Shown: positions 44,641-57,280, numbered from the stretch's first letter. The stretch: 64,000 nt of DNA from Cytobacillus stercorigallinarum (GCF_014836495.1 NZ_JACSQT010000002.1:62001-126000); one strand, 5' to 3'. Program-made: numbers and translations. Notes: generated from the letters alone by a model not told the origin.

Positions 44641-44996
44641 AAATAAATTAAAAGGGAAACATAAAGACATTCCTGTTTCGACATCAATGCCAAGCAATAT
44701 TGTAAGATAGTAAAACAATGTCGTTAAGAGGAAAATTATAACTTACATCAGAACCAAGGTTAGCGTTTGTTAGCATTACAGATGATATAAGTGAAGAAGT
44801 TTGCGTTTTGCTACTAGGCACCCATCAATGAGTGTAAATTACTTAATCAATTATTATGGTTTCTTAAAATGAACTAAAGGGTATTCAATTAAGAACTTTA
44901 CGAGTGGTGGAAGACGATAAAAATCGTTTCATTGTAGGTGAAAAATTGTGTGAAAAACACAATGTTGAGCAAAACTAGTGAAGGGAGGAATGAAGA
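44641..44996. other. Unassigned stretch upstream of the flavoprotein
   Basis: About 350 bases after the resolvase remnant. Fragments can be read in several frames but none is convincing. Probably transposon debris plus the promoter of the next gene. Confidence 0.35.
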
Positions 44997-46334
44997 ATGA
45001 AAATAATTATTATTGGTGGCGATGCTGCTGGGATGAGTGCAGCGATGCAAATCATTCGCAACAGCAAGGAAAATCACGAAATTACTGTGTTAGAAAAAGG
45101 AACGATTTATTCTTATGGACAATGTGGTCTGCCCTATTATATTAGTGGTGTAATTCCACAAAAGGAAGACTTAATTGCCCGTTCTGTTACAACTTTTCGC
45201 GAGAAATATGGAATAGATGCCAAAGTACAGCATGAAGTCACTAATATCAATACACAGACGAAAACCGTTGAAGGTTATAACTATATTGATCAACAACGAT
45301 TTCAACTTACATACGATAAATTATTAATTGCGACTGGTGTTAGTCCTATTGTGCCCGATTGGGAGGGGGCTGATCTTCAAGGAATATTCACTTTAAAAAC
45401 CATACCTGACGCAAATGAAATCATCCAGGAAATGAATAATCGAACGATAAAACATGTGACGATTATTGGTGGTGGATACATTGGTTTGGAAATGGCTGAA
45501 AGCTTTGTGGAGTTAGGGAAAAAGGTAACAATTATCGAGCGGAATAAACAACTTGCTACGATTTTTGATGAAGATATGGCACAGCTAATCCATCAAAAGG
45601 CTAAAGAGCGTGAAGTGACTTTAAAATTAGGTGAGGAAGTCCAATCCTTTTCAGGAAACACTTTTGTCGAAAGCATTACGACTGATAAAGGGGCATACAA
45701 AACTGATCTTGTCTTAGTGGCAATTGGTGTCAAGCCAAACGTAGCATTTCTCAAGCAAACAGATATTGCACTGAGTCAGCATAGTGCTATACGGGTAAAC
45801 AATTATATGCAAACCAATATTAAAGATGTCTATGCAGCAGGAGATTGTGCTACGCAATATCATCGAATTAAAGCGTTAGATGATCATATTCCTTTGGGGA
45901 CACACGCAAATAAGCAAGGGCAAATTGCAGGTCTGAGCCTATTAGGAATCGCTAAGCCGTTTAAAGGAATCGTAGGATCATCTGTTATTAAATTTTTTAA
46001 CTTAACATTAGGAAGAACAGGAATTTCTGAAAAGGAAGCTAATGAACTTAATATTCCTTATGAGTTTGTTGTAACAGACGCGCACGATATTGCTGGTTAT
46101 TACCCAGATGCTAAAAAAATGAAGGTAAAACTTTTATATCATAAGAAATATCGTACGTTACTTGGGGGACAAATAATCGGAGAGCACGGGGTAGATAAGC
46201 GGATAGACGTTCTTGCTACTGCTTTATACAATGAAATGTCCATCGATGACTTAATGGATTTAGATTTATCTTATGCGCCACCTTACAATGGGGTATGGGA
46301 CCCAGTGCAACAAGCCGCTCGCAGAAGTAAATAA
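44997..46334 (+). CDS. CoA-disulfide reductase-like FAD/NAD(P) oxidoreductase
   Basis: 445 residues with FAD motif [14 protein letters not shown], the CoADR/Nox single-Cys site [11 protein letters not shown] (Cys43), the NAD motif [13 protein letters not shown] and VYAAGDCA in the C-terminal half. Such enzymes reduce CoA disulfide, or O2 to water, and serve thiol balance. The ATG follows GGGAGG by 8 bases. It faces katG, another oxidative stress enzyme, with a shared bidirectional terminator between them. Confidence 0.88.
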   Translation: MKIIIIGGDAAGMSAAMQIIRNSKENHEITVLEKGTIYSYGQCGLPYYISGVIPQKEDLIARSVTTFREKYGIDAKVQHEVTNINTQTKTVEGYNYIDQQRFQLTYDKLLIATGVSPIVPDWEGADLQGIFTLKTIPDANEIIQEMNNRTIKHVTIIGGGYIGLEMAESFVELGKKVTIIERNKQLATIFDEDMAQLIHQKAKEREVTLKLGEEVQSFSGNTFVESITTDKGAYKTDLVLVAIGVKPNVAFLKQTDIALSQHSAIRVNNYMQTNIKDVYAAGDCATQYHRIKALDDHIPLGTHANKQGQIAGLSLLGIAKPFKGIVGSSVIKFFNLTLGRTGISEKEANELNIPYEFVVTDAHDIAGYYPDAKKMKVKLLYHKKYRTLLGGQIIGEHGVDKRIDVLATALYNEMSIDDLMDLDLSYAPPYNGVWDPVQQAARRSK

Positions 46335-46337
46335 GAA

Positions 46338-46370
46338 GAACGCCGTCTACATATGTAGCGGCGTTCTCTT
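46338..46370. terminator. Bidirectional terminator between the flavoprotein gene and katG
   Basis: GAACGCCG (46338-46345) pairs with CGGCGTTC (46359-46366); the inner CTACA pairs with TGTAG. Short T runs on both sides. Confidence 0.85.
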
Positions 46371-46380
46371 TAGATTCATA

Positions 46381-48618
<2,238 letters not shown>

Positions 48619-48633
48619 TTATTGTGAAATGAG

Positions 48634-48648
48634 GTAATTATCATTATC
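48634..48648. promoter_or_regulatory. Fur/PerR-like hexamer pair near the katG start
   Basis: On the minus strand the stretch reads GATAATGATAATTAC, in which the first 12 bases equal the first 12 of the Fur consensus. It is only 28 bases before the katG ATG. Confidence 0.55.
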
Positions 48649-48663
48649 TACTAATTAATCTTA

Positions 48664-48694
48664 GATAATAATAATTATTATATAATGATTATAA
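48664..48694. promoter_or_regulatory. Overlapping Fur-like and PerR boxes upstream of katG
   Basis: ATATAATGATTATAA (48680-48694) matches the PerR box TTATAATNATTATAA at 14 of 15 positions, and GATAATAATAATTATTATA (48664-48682) resembles the 19-base Fur consensus. The boxes overlap by three bases. Confidence 0.7.
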
Positions 48695-49030
48695 TAAAAT
48701 ATAATTAAAAAAGTAAAGGGAAAAGATGAAATTTACGAGAAAATTATATTCTAAGAGGATAAACAATGGAATATTAGGGTGCTTTTATTCTTGTAAAATA
48801 GAAAAAAGAGAAGGAGGATATGAGAAAATGTAAATGAAATTGATAAAATTAATATGTAAATGAAAATAAATCAGTAAAGGGTATTATCAGTCAATAGAGT
48901 TCATAAAATAAAGATAGAAAAATCAGACTATTCATCTTTTATTGTAAATGAAAGTAACTAAAATGGAAAGTATTAGCCTATGATAAATATAATCTTTCTT
49001 AATAATCCTCTTAAATAGGTGGGGTAGGCA
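48695..49030. other. Intergenic stretch with repeated TGTAAATGAAA
   Basis: About 330 bases between katG and a membrane protein gene. TGTAAATGAAA occurs three times (48829-48839, 48855-48865, 48944-48954). An AAGGAGG at 48811-48817 leads only to tiny ORFs. No gene seen. Confidence 0.4.
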
Positions 49031-49633
49031 ATGATTCATCAAAAGGAAAACAGCTTCTTAATCATCATCATTACTCTATTACTATTATGTATTACATTGG
49101 TTCTAGGGGCTTGTTTACATATCATGTTTGAATGGGACTTGACCATTATAGCTGGTTTGATCGGATTTGTTGGAGCGATTATTGGCGGAATGATTACCTA
49201 CTACGGTGTTAGAGTAACCATTTGGCATCGTGATAAGGAAATCTTTCTATCTACCGCCACCTCAAAACTACTTTTAATAACGACGAAGATTGAACCTAAA
49301 TATAAAGAGATTGCTAATGAAGCATTACTATACTCTAATGTTTTTAATTTAGATATTGATTACCATCTAAAAGCAAAAAGATTACACGAATTAATGAAAC
49401 GGTTCATCTATACATCATATGAAGATATGGAAACACTCTATGACATTATGGAATATGAAGACATTAAAGGTTTTCATCAATCACTTAAAGAGATGAGAGA
49501 AGAAGTAATGAATGAATCGGATGTGCAACTAAATGATTTAATTCAGCTTATTCAGCAAAGCTACCAATATATCTTTGCAACTTCTGCAAAACTAGAAAAG
49601 AAATATTTCCGATACAAGAAGCAAGTTCTTTAA
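49031..49633 (+). CDS. Membrane protein of unknown function
   Basis: 200 residues. Two hydrophobic helices occupy about 9-33 and 38-62 (TIIAGLIGFVGAIIGGMITYYGV), followed by a cytoplasmic, charged, mostly helical tail. The layout is typical of small phage or stress membrane proteins in Bacillaceae. Preceded by AGGTGGGG. I do not recognise the family. Confidence 0.7.
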   Translation: MIHQKENSFLIIIITLLLLCITLVLGACLHIMFEWDLTIIAGLIGFVGAIIGGMITYYGVRVTIWHRDKEIFLSTATSKLLLITTKIEPKYKEIANEALLYSNVFNLDIDYHLKAKRLHELMKRFIYTSYEDMETLYDIMEYEDIKGFHQSLKEMREEVMNESDVQLNDLIQLIQQSYQYIFATSAKLEKKYFRYKKQVL

Positions 49634-49751
49634 ACTGTCAAAATTCTTCAAGGAAATTTTGTAAAAAAGAGGGTTTAATCGCTGATAAATGGAAGTTTTA
49701 TGTATGCGCTCGCAGTAACATCGCAGTTAATTAGAAGGAGGGAGAAGCAAT

Positions 49752-50291
49752 ATGAAAAACTTTGGACATACGCTCATTTTTGGAGGAACAGGTATGTTAA
49801 AGGAAACAACACAATGGTTAATTGATCGCACGACTCAAACAAGAATCTATGGAAGAAAGAGCAAATCCCTAGAGCAATCAAATACAACTTATCGTCTTTT
49901 AGATTACACTGATACTGACAAACTTATTGAAGAGATTACCCTTGCTCACAAAGAAGGCGGTCCCATTCACACTGTTTTAGCATGGATTCATAATACAGCC
50001 CCCAACGCTATTCCTATAATGAACAAACAAATCGAGCAATTACAAAATGAACCTTGGACACTCTATCTTGTAAAAGGTAGCAGTTCAGACATCGAAAGTA
50101 TCAAATCCTCCCAACAAAACTACAAAGACCAATGTAAGCTTAAAATCATCCAACTAGGCTTCAAATATAACGGAACATCTTCCAGGTGGCTCACACACGA
50201 AGAAATATCAGCAGGTACAATTGACAGTATGCAATCAGCGAGGGATTTCACACTCATTGGCTCACTTAAGCCTTGGGAGGCGCGACCTTAA
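49752..50291 (+). CDS. Small Rossmann-fold NAD(P)-binding protein (SDR-like)
   Basis: 179 residues. The N-terminal HTLIFGGTGML suggests an atypical SDR cofactor loop; the catalytic YxxxK of full SDRs is not evident. The remainder includes YRLLDYTDTDKL and a C-terminal SSRWLTHEEISAGTIDSM stretch. The ATG follows AAGGAGGGAG. The last 186 bases plus one base beyond the stop are duplicated at 57950-58136 (about 94% identical by eye, no gaps). Confidence 0.75.
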   Translation: MKNFGHTLIFGGTGMLKETTQWLIDRTTQTRIYGRKSKSLEQSNTTYRLLDYTDTDKLIEEITLAHKEGGPIHTVLAWIHNTAPNAIPIMNKQIEQLQNEPWTLYLVKGSSSDIESIKSSQQNYKDQCKLKIIQLGFKYNGTSSRWLTHEEISAGTIDSMQSARDFTLIGSLKPWEARP

Positions 50292-50328
50292 TGTTACTCT
50301 TTTAAAAGAGAGTCTACGTCTTCTTAAT

Positions 50329-51069
50329 TTAATGTAGCTTCTTAATATTCCAAATAAGAGAATCAACTCCTTTTGAAAAATGAGATATCGGTTCTTTATT
50401 AGAAAGATCAATATTAAAAGGTGAAAAAAGTGTATTCACCTCTATATCTATATCTACTTTCTGTAACGGCCATGGCCCATGATGAATTTCCCCACAATAA
50501 ATGGTGCCATTAGAATCGGTACTATATAGGCAATACCTCTCTGTAAGCCAATGATCAAGAGTGCCTGAATTTGCAAAAATTACTTCTTGTGAATGTCTAA
50601 ACGTCCCACGAAACGCTATTTGGGCTTTGTTATTTTTTCTGACACTCGTACAATGAAAAATTTGATCGTCATTTCGAAAAGTAATTTGTGCAGGATAATA
50701 AGGCAAACGATACCATTTTTTTGCGATTTTATAGGAAGCCCAGTTCTCGACATCTAAAGAAAGAAAATAGACTCCTGGTTTACCATTATATTTAACATAG
50801 GTTCTTAAATTGACTTCAGGAAATTTAGGGGTTATTGAGACAGCAGGTATTCCGCGAGGATAGATTCCTTCCATAACAAATGCAACAATTCCTAACCAAG
50901 CATAGTTATTAAAGGTATCAATTTGTAATGAATCAGGAACATGTGCACGTAGCGCTTCAATTGGGACAGGCCAATGAAGAAAATATAGGTTTCTCCATGT
51001 TTGTCTCATTATCCATTTTTTTGAATATATTGAAAATGGTCGATGACTGGTATCTTTTAAAATATTCAA
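50329..51069 (-). CDS. YqjF-like DUF2071 protein
   Basis: 246 residues, showing the DUF2071 features: RNLYFLHWPVPIEALRAHVPDSL in parts, AWLGIVAFVMEGI and VNLRTYVKYNGKPGVYFLSLD. Read on the minus strand, AAAGGAGAAG precedes the ATG. Function unknown; the family is widespread in Bacillus. Confidence 0.85.
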   Translation of the reverse strand: MNILKDTSHRPFSIYSKKWIMRQTWRNLYFLHWPVPIEALRAHVPDSLQIDTFNNYAWLGIVAFVMEGIYPRGIPAVSITPKFPEVNLRTYVKYNGKPGVYFLSLDVENWASYKIAKKWYRLPYYPAQITFRNDDQIFHCTSVRKNNKAQIAFRGTFRHSQEVIFANSGTLDHWLTERYCLYSTDSNGTIYCGEIHHGPWPLQKVDIDIEVNTLFSPFNIDLSNKEPISHFSKGVDSLIWNIKKLH

Positions 51070-51330
51070 GAAAATCTTCTCCTTTCCATGTTAGATGGCA
51101 ACACTATAATCCATGAGAAAATGATGTTAATAAAAATTACCCGAAGCACGTCTTATTACATTAGTAATTGTTCAATCTTAAAATCATTTCTAGCCTTCCC
51201 CTTAAGATGAATTTTATTAGAACTACATATGTACTACTTGCTAGTGTTCTATATCAATATGATAATAAATTTTAATTTGGGCAATAATGGAGATGATGGT
51301 TGTTTATTAATACAAAGTGGAGAAGTGATT

Positions 51331-52743
51331 ATGCCGAACATCTTATACTATTTTTCTTTTGTGATGATTTCAATATTATTTATCTTTTTCATCTTCATCC
51401 TTATTGGTTGGCGTTGGATGATAAAAAAAATAGCGAAAAAAATGGGGAAAATCATACTAACCGATGGATATCAAGAAAATCTTATGGAAATATTGCCGGG
51501 TTTACGCCATATGGGAATTCAAAATATGCTAGAAAACAGCTTGCGTGCCGAAACAGGCGATGTCCTCCATCGTCCATTAGGCTCTTCAAAAAAGTGGCCA
51601 CATTTTGATACGATTAACTTTATCCCTACACAAACAACACCATTTCCTATAGATGGCGAAGAAGAGGTAGATGTCAAAGTAACAATTGGACCAAAAGCAA
51701 AGAAGCCAATGAAAATAAAAATACCATTACTGATCAGTGGGATGGCTTATGGCATCGCACTGAGCGAAGAAGTAAGGCTTGCATTGGCAGAAGCAGCTAA
51801 CAATACAGGAACAGCAATTAATTCAGGAGAAGGAGGCGTTTTACCTGAAGAATTAAACGCTGCAGGGAAATATATATTGCAATTTTCAAAAGCGGAATGG
51901 TCAAAGGACGAGGATTTAATTAAACGTGCTGATATGATTGAAATTAAACTTGGACAAGGTGCACTATTCGGTGTGGGTACGAAAATTTCACCAAAAAATC
52001 TAACCGGACGTGCTCGTGATGTAATGGGACTGAAAGAAAATGAAGATGCTGTGATTTATGATAATTTCTATGAAGATCAAACGATTGATGATATAAAAGA
52101 GCTTGTTAATGAACTTCGAACTGTATCTGGGGGTGTTCCTATAGGTGTTAAAATGGGGGCAGGCGGAAAGATAGAAGAGGACATCGATCAATTAATTTAT
52201 CTAGGTGTGGATTTTATTTCGATAGACGGTGGTCAAGCAGCTACAATGGGTGCACCGCCAATTTTATCTGATGATATGGGGATTCCAACCTTACATGCAA
52301 TTGTTCGTGCTGTTAATCATTTAAAGAAGAGAAATATGAAAGGAGAAATTAGTTTAATTGTTTCTGGTGGACTTTTTGTTCCAGGACATTTTTTAAAGGT
52401 ACTGGCATTAGGTGCTGATGCTGTTTATTTGGGATCTGCTATTTTATTTACGGTGGCACATAATCAAATATTTAAGGCAATTCCTTTCGAACCACCTACA
52501 CAAGTTGTATGGAATGAAGGTAAATTCAAGGATCAGTTTAAGGTTGAAGATGGGGTAAAAACTGCTGAAAAATTTTTAACAGCGAGCATTGAAGAAATGA
52601 AAATGGCCTTAAGAGCAATGGGGAAACGCTCATTAAAAGAACTTTCAAAAAAAGATTTAGTATCCTATGATGAGTTAACAGCTAAAATGGTGGGAATTCC
52701 ATTTTCATTTGAACCTTGGAAAGTCAACCATAAAGAGAAATAA
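51331..52743 (+). CDS. FMN-binding glutamate synthase-like protein (YerD-like)
   Basis: About 470 residues: an N-terminal membrane helix (LYYFSFVMISILFIFFIFIL in parts) followed by a glutamate synthase FMN domain with AINSGEGGVLPEE, the KLGQGALFGVG stretch and VDFISIDGGQAATMGAPP. No glutaminase domain is present. The ATG at 51331 follows GTGGAGAAG; an upstream in-frame ATG at 51229 has no ribosome binding site. It resembles B. subtilis YerD. Reaction unknown. Confidence 0.87.
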   Translation: MPNILYYFSFVMISILFIFFIFILIGWRWMIKKIAKKMGKIILTDGYQENLMEILPGLRHMGIQNMLENSLRAETGDVLHRPLGSSKKWPHFDTINFIPTQTTPFPIDGEEEVDVKVTIGPKAKKPMKIKIPLLISGMAYGIALSEEVRLALAEAANNTGTAINSGEGGVLPEELNAAGKYILQFSKAEWSKDEDLIKRADMIEIKLGQGALFGVGTKISPKNLTGRARDVMGLKENEDAVIYDNFYEDQTIDDIKELVNELRTVSGGVPIGVKMGAGGKIEEDIDQLIYLGVDFISIDGGQAATMGAPPILSDDMGIPTLHAIVRAVNHLKKRNMKGEISLIVSGGLFVPGHFLKVLALGADAVYLGSAILFTVAHNQIFKAIPFEPPTQVVWNEGKFKDQFKVEDGVKTAEKFLTASIEEMKMALRAMGKRSLKELSKKDLVSYDELTAKMVGIPFSFEPWKVNHKEK

Positions 52744-53309
52744 TCATCAATTATTTTATTAACATAAATAAGTTTGAGTATAAGATGGTTCCAGATAGTA
52801 TTCTAAAAATTATTGGTTCACAATATTGGATTTTAATAAAATTATTAAATCCTTTTTTTAAATACAAGTTAGTTAAAAATAGGTATTTGATCATATAGAA
52901 AAAGAGCCTGATTTACTAATGAAGGGGTATAAATGTATTGGTATATTTTCAATATATCTTGTCATAATTTACGGCAATTAACAAAGAATAATTTATAACA
53001 ATTGAGATTATTTTTTGTATATAATATTTAATCTATTTTTAAAAGTTAATGTTCTTTCTAAATTCACCTATAGTTTTAGGGATTTTTCCAATAAATTTAA
53101 AATATACCATTATTAAATTTACTAATATATTTAGTATTAGTACATGAAACTATGCAATCTCTGCACTTGCAACAAAGTCCAATAATATATGAATAGTTGT
53201 CATTATATAAAGGTTTGTGCGGAATAATGATATTGAATCAATGTCACTATCGAATATCTATGATAACCTGACCTTAATTTGGTAAATTTTAATGTCAAGG
53301 AGTATATTA
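52744..53309. other. Intergenic stretch before the gerC-like gene
   Basis: About 560 very AT-rich bases. I found no gene, strong hairpin or convincing sigma-G promoter. Confidence 0.4.
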
Positions 53310-54395
53310 ATGATAATTAAAAAGTCGCTCATCCCTCTCTGTTGTATTTATTTACTTGTAGGCTGTGTTCAGACAAAAACAATTGAAGATCTTCAGATTG
53401 CGGAAGGCATCGGTTATGATTCTGCTGACAAAAAAAAATACGAATTAACTTTGGATGTTGCTATTTTCAGTACAGGTAAGGAAAAGAAAGTGACTAACAC
53501 AACCCTCAGCGATGTGAATTTTACTGGATATGGAGCTGCAAGAAGTGCTCAAAATGAGTCGCCTAAACCTGTTACAGTGGGTAAAGTGTTGGTTGCTGTC
53601 TACGGGGAAGAATTAGCGAAAGAAGGTGTTATTAAGATTCTTGATGGTCTTAAAAGACATCCATCTATTGGAAGAATGGTTGACTTTTGTGTAATTGAAG
53701 GAAACGCCAAGGAATTATTAGAAGGGACATACGCATTTGAAGAAACACCTTCCCGTTATTTAAAGAATCTTCTTGAACATCATAAAACAGGAAATTTACC
53801 TTCAACAAATTATCATGAGTTTATGTACAATTATTCAGCTAAAGGTCAAGATCCCTTTATGGTGCTTGTCCAAAAACAAAACGATAAAATTAAGCTCACT
53901 GGTCTAGCCTTATTTAAAGAAGATAAATACATAGATGCTATACGGGGGGATAAGCTTTTCTTATTTAAAATGTTATATGAACATATAGATTATGGGACGT
54001 ACGAGGCCTCTTTTCCTGAAGAGGATACTTATATAGCATTGGAAACTATAAAATCGAAAGTGGATTATCAAATAAAGAAGGGGATGACCAGTCCAGAAAT
54101 TGAGATCACTGTTAAAGCTAAAGCTTTTATTAATGAAGTTATCTCTGACATTAAGTTGCAGAATGCAGCTGATGAAATGAAGATTGAAAAAATGTTAGAG
54201 GCACAATTAAAGGAAAGAAGTTTACAAATGATTAAAGATTTTCAAGAAAAGGGCATTGATCCACTTGGTTTTGGAGATAGAGTTAGAAGCCAAACAAGGG
54301 GATGGAAAGCAGATAAATGGCGGGAACTGTATCCAGATGCCTCCGTAGATGTCAAAATTAAATTCGATATTATAGAAAAGGGCATTACTGAGTAA
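53310..54395 (+). CDS. Ger(x)C-type spore germination lipoprotein
   Basis: About 361 residues of the GerAC family: a germinant receptor subunit anchored to the spore inner membrane. The signal peptide ends with the lipobox LLVGC, and the mature protein starts with QTKTIEDLQIAEGIGYD, the usual beginning of the family. The ATG at 53310 follows AAGGAG by 7 bases; an ATG at 53292 is in frame but overlaps that site. It is oriented opposite to the adjacent gerB and gerA genes. Confidence 0.9.
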   Translation: MIIKKSLIPLCCIYLLVGCVQTKTIEDLQIAEGIGYDSADKKKYELTLDVAIFSTGKEKKVTNTTLSDVNFTGYGAARSAQNESPKPVTVGKVLVAVYGEELAKEGVIKILDGLKRHPSIGRMVDFCVIEGNAKELLEGTYAFEETPSRYLKNLLEHHKTGNLPSTNYHEFMYNYSAKGQDPFMVLVQKQNDKIKLTGLALFKEDKYIDAIRGDKLFLFKMLYEHIDYGTYEASFPEEDTYIALETIKSKVDYQIKKGMTSPEIEITVKAKAFINEVISDIKLQNAADEMKIEKMLEAQLKERSLQMIKDFQEKGIDPLGFGDRVRSQTRGWKADKWRELYPDASVDVKIKFDIIEKGITE

Positions 54396-54439
54396 AAAAA
54401 CAGAAACGAATAGATTTAAAGTTATTTTTAAATTTTTGT

Positions 54440-54470
54440 GAGGGGGTATTCATACTTTATTTACCCCCTC
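54440..54470. repeat. Inverted repeat between convergent ger genes
   Basis: GAGGGGGTA (54440-54448) pairs with TACCCCCTC (54462-54470) around 13 bases. It overlaps the gerB stop. Neither side has a convincing T run after it, so a transcription end is possible but not certain. Confidence 0.7.
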
Positions 54471-55545
54471 TCAGCTTCAATATAAGCCTTTGTAAAATAA
54501 ACAAGATAGGGATGTAACCATATACAAAAAAGAAAGTAACTTCTCCTGAAAATCTTCTAAGTGCTTCGATACTTGTCCGATCTTCAATTAATCCTGAAGC
54601 AGCTACTAAAATGATTATGATCACACTCAAAATAAGTTTTTTGTTAAATGAAAATATCTCTACAATTCCACGGTGTGCTCCCCAGTATGTCAAACAAATA
54701 TTTGGCAATACAATAAATATCCATGCAGCTATTCCTAAATGTTCAAAACGCTCAAAGAATGGAAATTCGATAATTTTCCAAATTGTGATTGTTCCCCATA
54801 ATATTTCTTGCAGCTGACCTTGATTATAAAAAACGAAAGTAACTAGGGCTATAAAGACATAAACAAGTGTTGTGACTATGACTGCTAAATGAGCCCATTT
54901 TTCAGATTTTTTCGGATGCTTAATAAACGGGTAATACATAAATAATAATTCAAATCCGCTCAAACCTAATGTGGCATTTCTTGCTGAATCAATCAATTCT
55001 CTAAAACTATGGTCCATTACAGGAAGCAAGTTACTGAAATGAGCAAATTTCAGCGGGAAAAGAAATGTCAGTAAAATTGGTATCGAGTATAGGGTACTTA
55101 AAAAACATATCCCAGTTACAACTCGAAGTCCGTTAATCACAAAATAACCTGCAGCTATTAAAAGTACTAAGCTAAAAAACCATGGAGTTAATTGCGGAAA
55201 TACCCATAATTGTATGATTTCGATATATGAACGTAATACAGTGAAACAAAGCATTAATAAATATAAAATAAACAGCAGACTAAGAAAACCACCAACCCAT
55301 TTGCCAAACAACTCCTTGTGAATAGCAATTAAATCTCCTTGTCCTTTGTTTAAAATACGATATAAGATGAAGATTAGAAGATGTATACTTAACCCAGATA
55401 TTATTATTGAGATCCAAGAATCGTGTCCAGCAGACTTACTTATTCCTCTTAAGTCGAGGACAGAGATACCTGTCTGCATTGAATGAATCAGATAAAAGAC
55501 AAGGAAGGGTGAAATAAGTAAGTTTTCTTTTAAAAGATTTCGCAT
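54457..55545 (-). CDS. GerAB-family spore germination permease
   Basis: About 362 residues with roughly ten hydrophobic helices, of the APC-superfamily GerAB group that binds small germinants. Family segments include LLISPFLVFYLIHSMQTGI and a GFELLFMYYPFI helix. The start at 55545 has a GGTGAGG just before it on the minus strand; the upstream TTG at 55578 is less likely. It follows gerA in the same direction. Confidence 0.88.
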   Translation of the reverse strand: MRNLLKENLLISPFLVFYLIHSMQTGISVLDLRGISKSAGHDSWISIIISGLSIHLLIFILYRILNKGQGDLIAIHKELFGKWVGGFLSLLFILYLLMLCFTVLRSYIEIIQLWVFPQLTPWFFSLVLLIAAGYFVINGLRVVTGICFLSTLYSIPILLTFLFPLKFAHFSNLLPVMDHSFRELIDSARNATLGLSGFELLFMYYPFIKHPKKSEKWAHLAVIVTTLVYVFIALVTFVFYNQGQLQEILWGTITIWKIIEFPFFERFEHLGIAAWIFIVLPNICLTYWGAHRGIVEIFSFNKKLILSVIIIILVAASGLIEDRTSIEALRRFSGEVTFFFVYGYIPILFILQRLILKLRGGK

Positions 55546-55615
55546 AAACCTCACCAAATTTCCATAGTAGTTGTTCAAGATTCATTTGCTGTTAAGTTAA
55601 AAAGCTCTATGCTCC

Positions 55616-57139
55616 TTATTTATTTTTATTCTTATCATGTTTTTGATTTAAGCGAGCTGAGTTTGCACGATTCGAGTCTTCAGGTCTTTGGTAGATTGGA
55701 CGCTTAGCCTGACGATTGAAAGGCATACGAAAAAAGGCATCTTTTAAATCCGTTAAACGTGGCGGAAATATAGGTTCAATAAATGGCCTACCTAAAGAGG
55801 TCAATCCTAATAGGTGGCAAATTGTAATTGCAAATAAAATAGCGATTCCGACAAATCCCCACAAATGTGCAAATAATATAAAAGGAAAGCGAATGAAGCG
55901 AATGGTGTTGCTCATTTGGTAGACTGGTGTTGTAAAAGATGCAAGTGCTGCAAGTGCTACAATAATTAGTAATACGCTGCTAGTTAAACCAGCATCTACA
56001 GAAGCTGTTCCAATTACAATACCGCCAACGATACCAATTGTCTGTCCGACTTTACTAGGCAATCGAGCACCAGCTTCACGCAATAGTTCGATAACAAATT
56101 CCATTATTAGCACCTCTAGCACTGGTGGAAATGGGACATTTCCTCTTGATGAATAAATGGTGGCTAAAAGATTTATCGGTAACATTTCAAAGTGATATGT
56201 CAATATCGCGATATAAAAAGGAGTAGAAAAAACTGAAAAAGCTACAGCGAATAGACGAATCAATCGAAAGAAAGATGCCATATGCCAAATAAGAAAATAA
56301 TCTTCAAATGCCGAGAAAAATTCAACTATTGTTATAGGAGCATATAGGGCATGCGGTGAACCATCAACTAGAATCACAATTTTCCCTTCTGTTAATACTG
56401 CACAAACACGATCAGGACGTTCCGTATCGAGCAGCTGTGGAAAAGGTGAATTTTTATTATCAGAAATCATTTGAGTTATATATGAACTATCAATTATATT
56501 GTCATATTCAATATCAGATAATCGCTGTATTACTGTATTAACATTTTCCTGATTAGCGATGCCATCAATAAAAAGAACAGCGATTCGTGTATTTGATATT
56601 TTTCCAACCTCAATCTCTCTTAAATGTAACTGCGGAAGTGGAAGTCTCTTTCTGATTAAGTTAATATTTATATCAAGTGTTTCCACAAATGCTTCCTTCG
56701 GTCCAACTACACTAAACTCTACTTCTGGTATTGTTACTTGTCGCGATTCAACAGTAACAGCAGGTATCAGTAAACAGTTCGAATCATGTTCACTAAATTG
56801 AATCATAATTGAACCAGTCATTATTTTCTTTTGGATTTCTTTTACATCATCAGTTATTAATTTCTGTTCTATTGGAAGTAATTTTTCTATTTCTTTTAGG
56901 CTAGTAAAGGCGTTCTCTGTTAAATGCGACAAAACATCACGATGTATAAACTCCGGGTTCACTAAAGTATTCATATAGCTAATAATGCAACTAGTACTTT
57001 CAGTTTTGAATTCAAACCGTTGAAAGTCTTTCGATGGTTTTAACGCTTTAATTAAATCATCTATCTTAAATTCTGTTTCAGTATCGTCATTATTCTTATT
57101 AAATAATGTCTTTTTCGATTGGTTAAGCCATTTTAGCAA
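55616..57139 (-). CDS. GerAA-family spore germination protein
   Basis: 507 residues: an N-terminal soluble domain, then a membrane domain with several helices. Family motifs are RVCAVLTEGKIVILVDGSPHAL, the PFYIAILTYHFEMLP stretch and SSRGNVPFPPVLEVLIME. The start is TTG with AAGGAGGG 8 bases upstream on the minus strand. First gene of the gerA-gerB unit. Confidence 0.92.
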   Translation of the reverse strand: MLKWLNQSKKTLFNKNNDDTETEFKIDDLIKALKPSKDFQRFEFKTESTSCIISYMNTLVNPEFIHRDVLSHLTENAFTSLKEIEKLLPIEQKLITDDVKEIQKKIMTGSIMIQFSEHDSNCLLIPAVTVESRQVTIPEVEFSVVGPKEAFVETLDININLIRKRLPLPQLHLREIEVGKISNTRIAVLFIDGIANQENVNTVIQRLSDIEYDNIIDSSYITQMISDNKNSPFPQLLDTERPDRVCAVLTEGKIVILVDGSPHALYAPITIVEFFSAFEDYFLIWHMASFFRLIRLFAVAFSVFSTPFYIAILTYHFEMLPINLLATIYSSRGNVPFPPVLEVLIMEFVIELLREAGARLPSKVGQTIGIVGGIVIGTASVDAGLTSSVLLIIVALAALASFTTPVYQMSNTIRFIRFPFILFAHLWGFVGIAILFAITICHLLGLTSLGRPFIEPIFPPRLTDLKDAFFRMPFNRQAKRPIYQRPEDSNRANSARLNQKHDKNKNK

Positions 57140-57280
57140 GGGTAAAGCCCTCCTTATATATTTGCATTGAAATAGAAGGTTTTTTTCCGATACTGATTCT
57201 TTGGTTATTTGTATTTATAGGTTATCCAATAAATTGATTAATATTAGGGGAAGAGCAGAGGAAAAATTAAATTAAAGGGG
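57140..57280. other. Upstream region of the ger genes
   Basis: About 140 bases that should hold the forespore promoter of gerA. A clear sigma-G pair (TGAATA, CATACTA) was not found. Confidence 0.3.
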
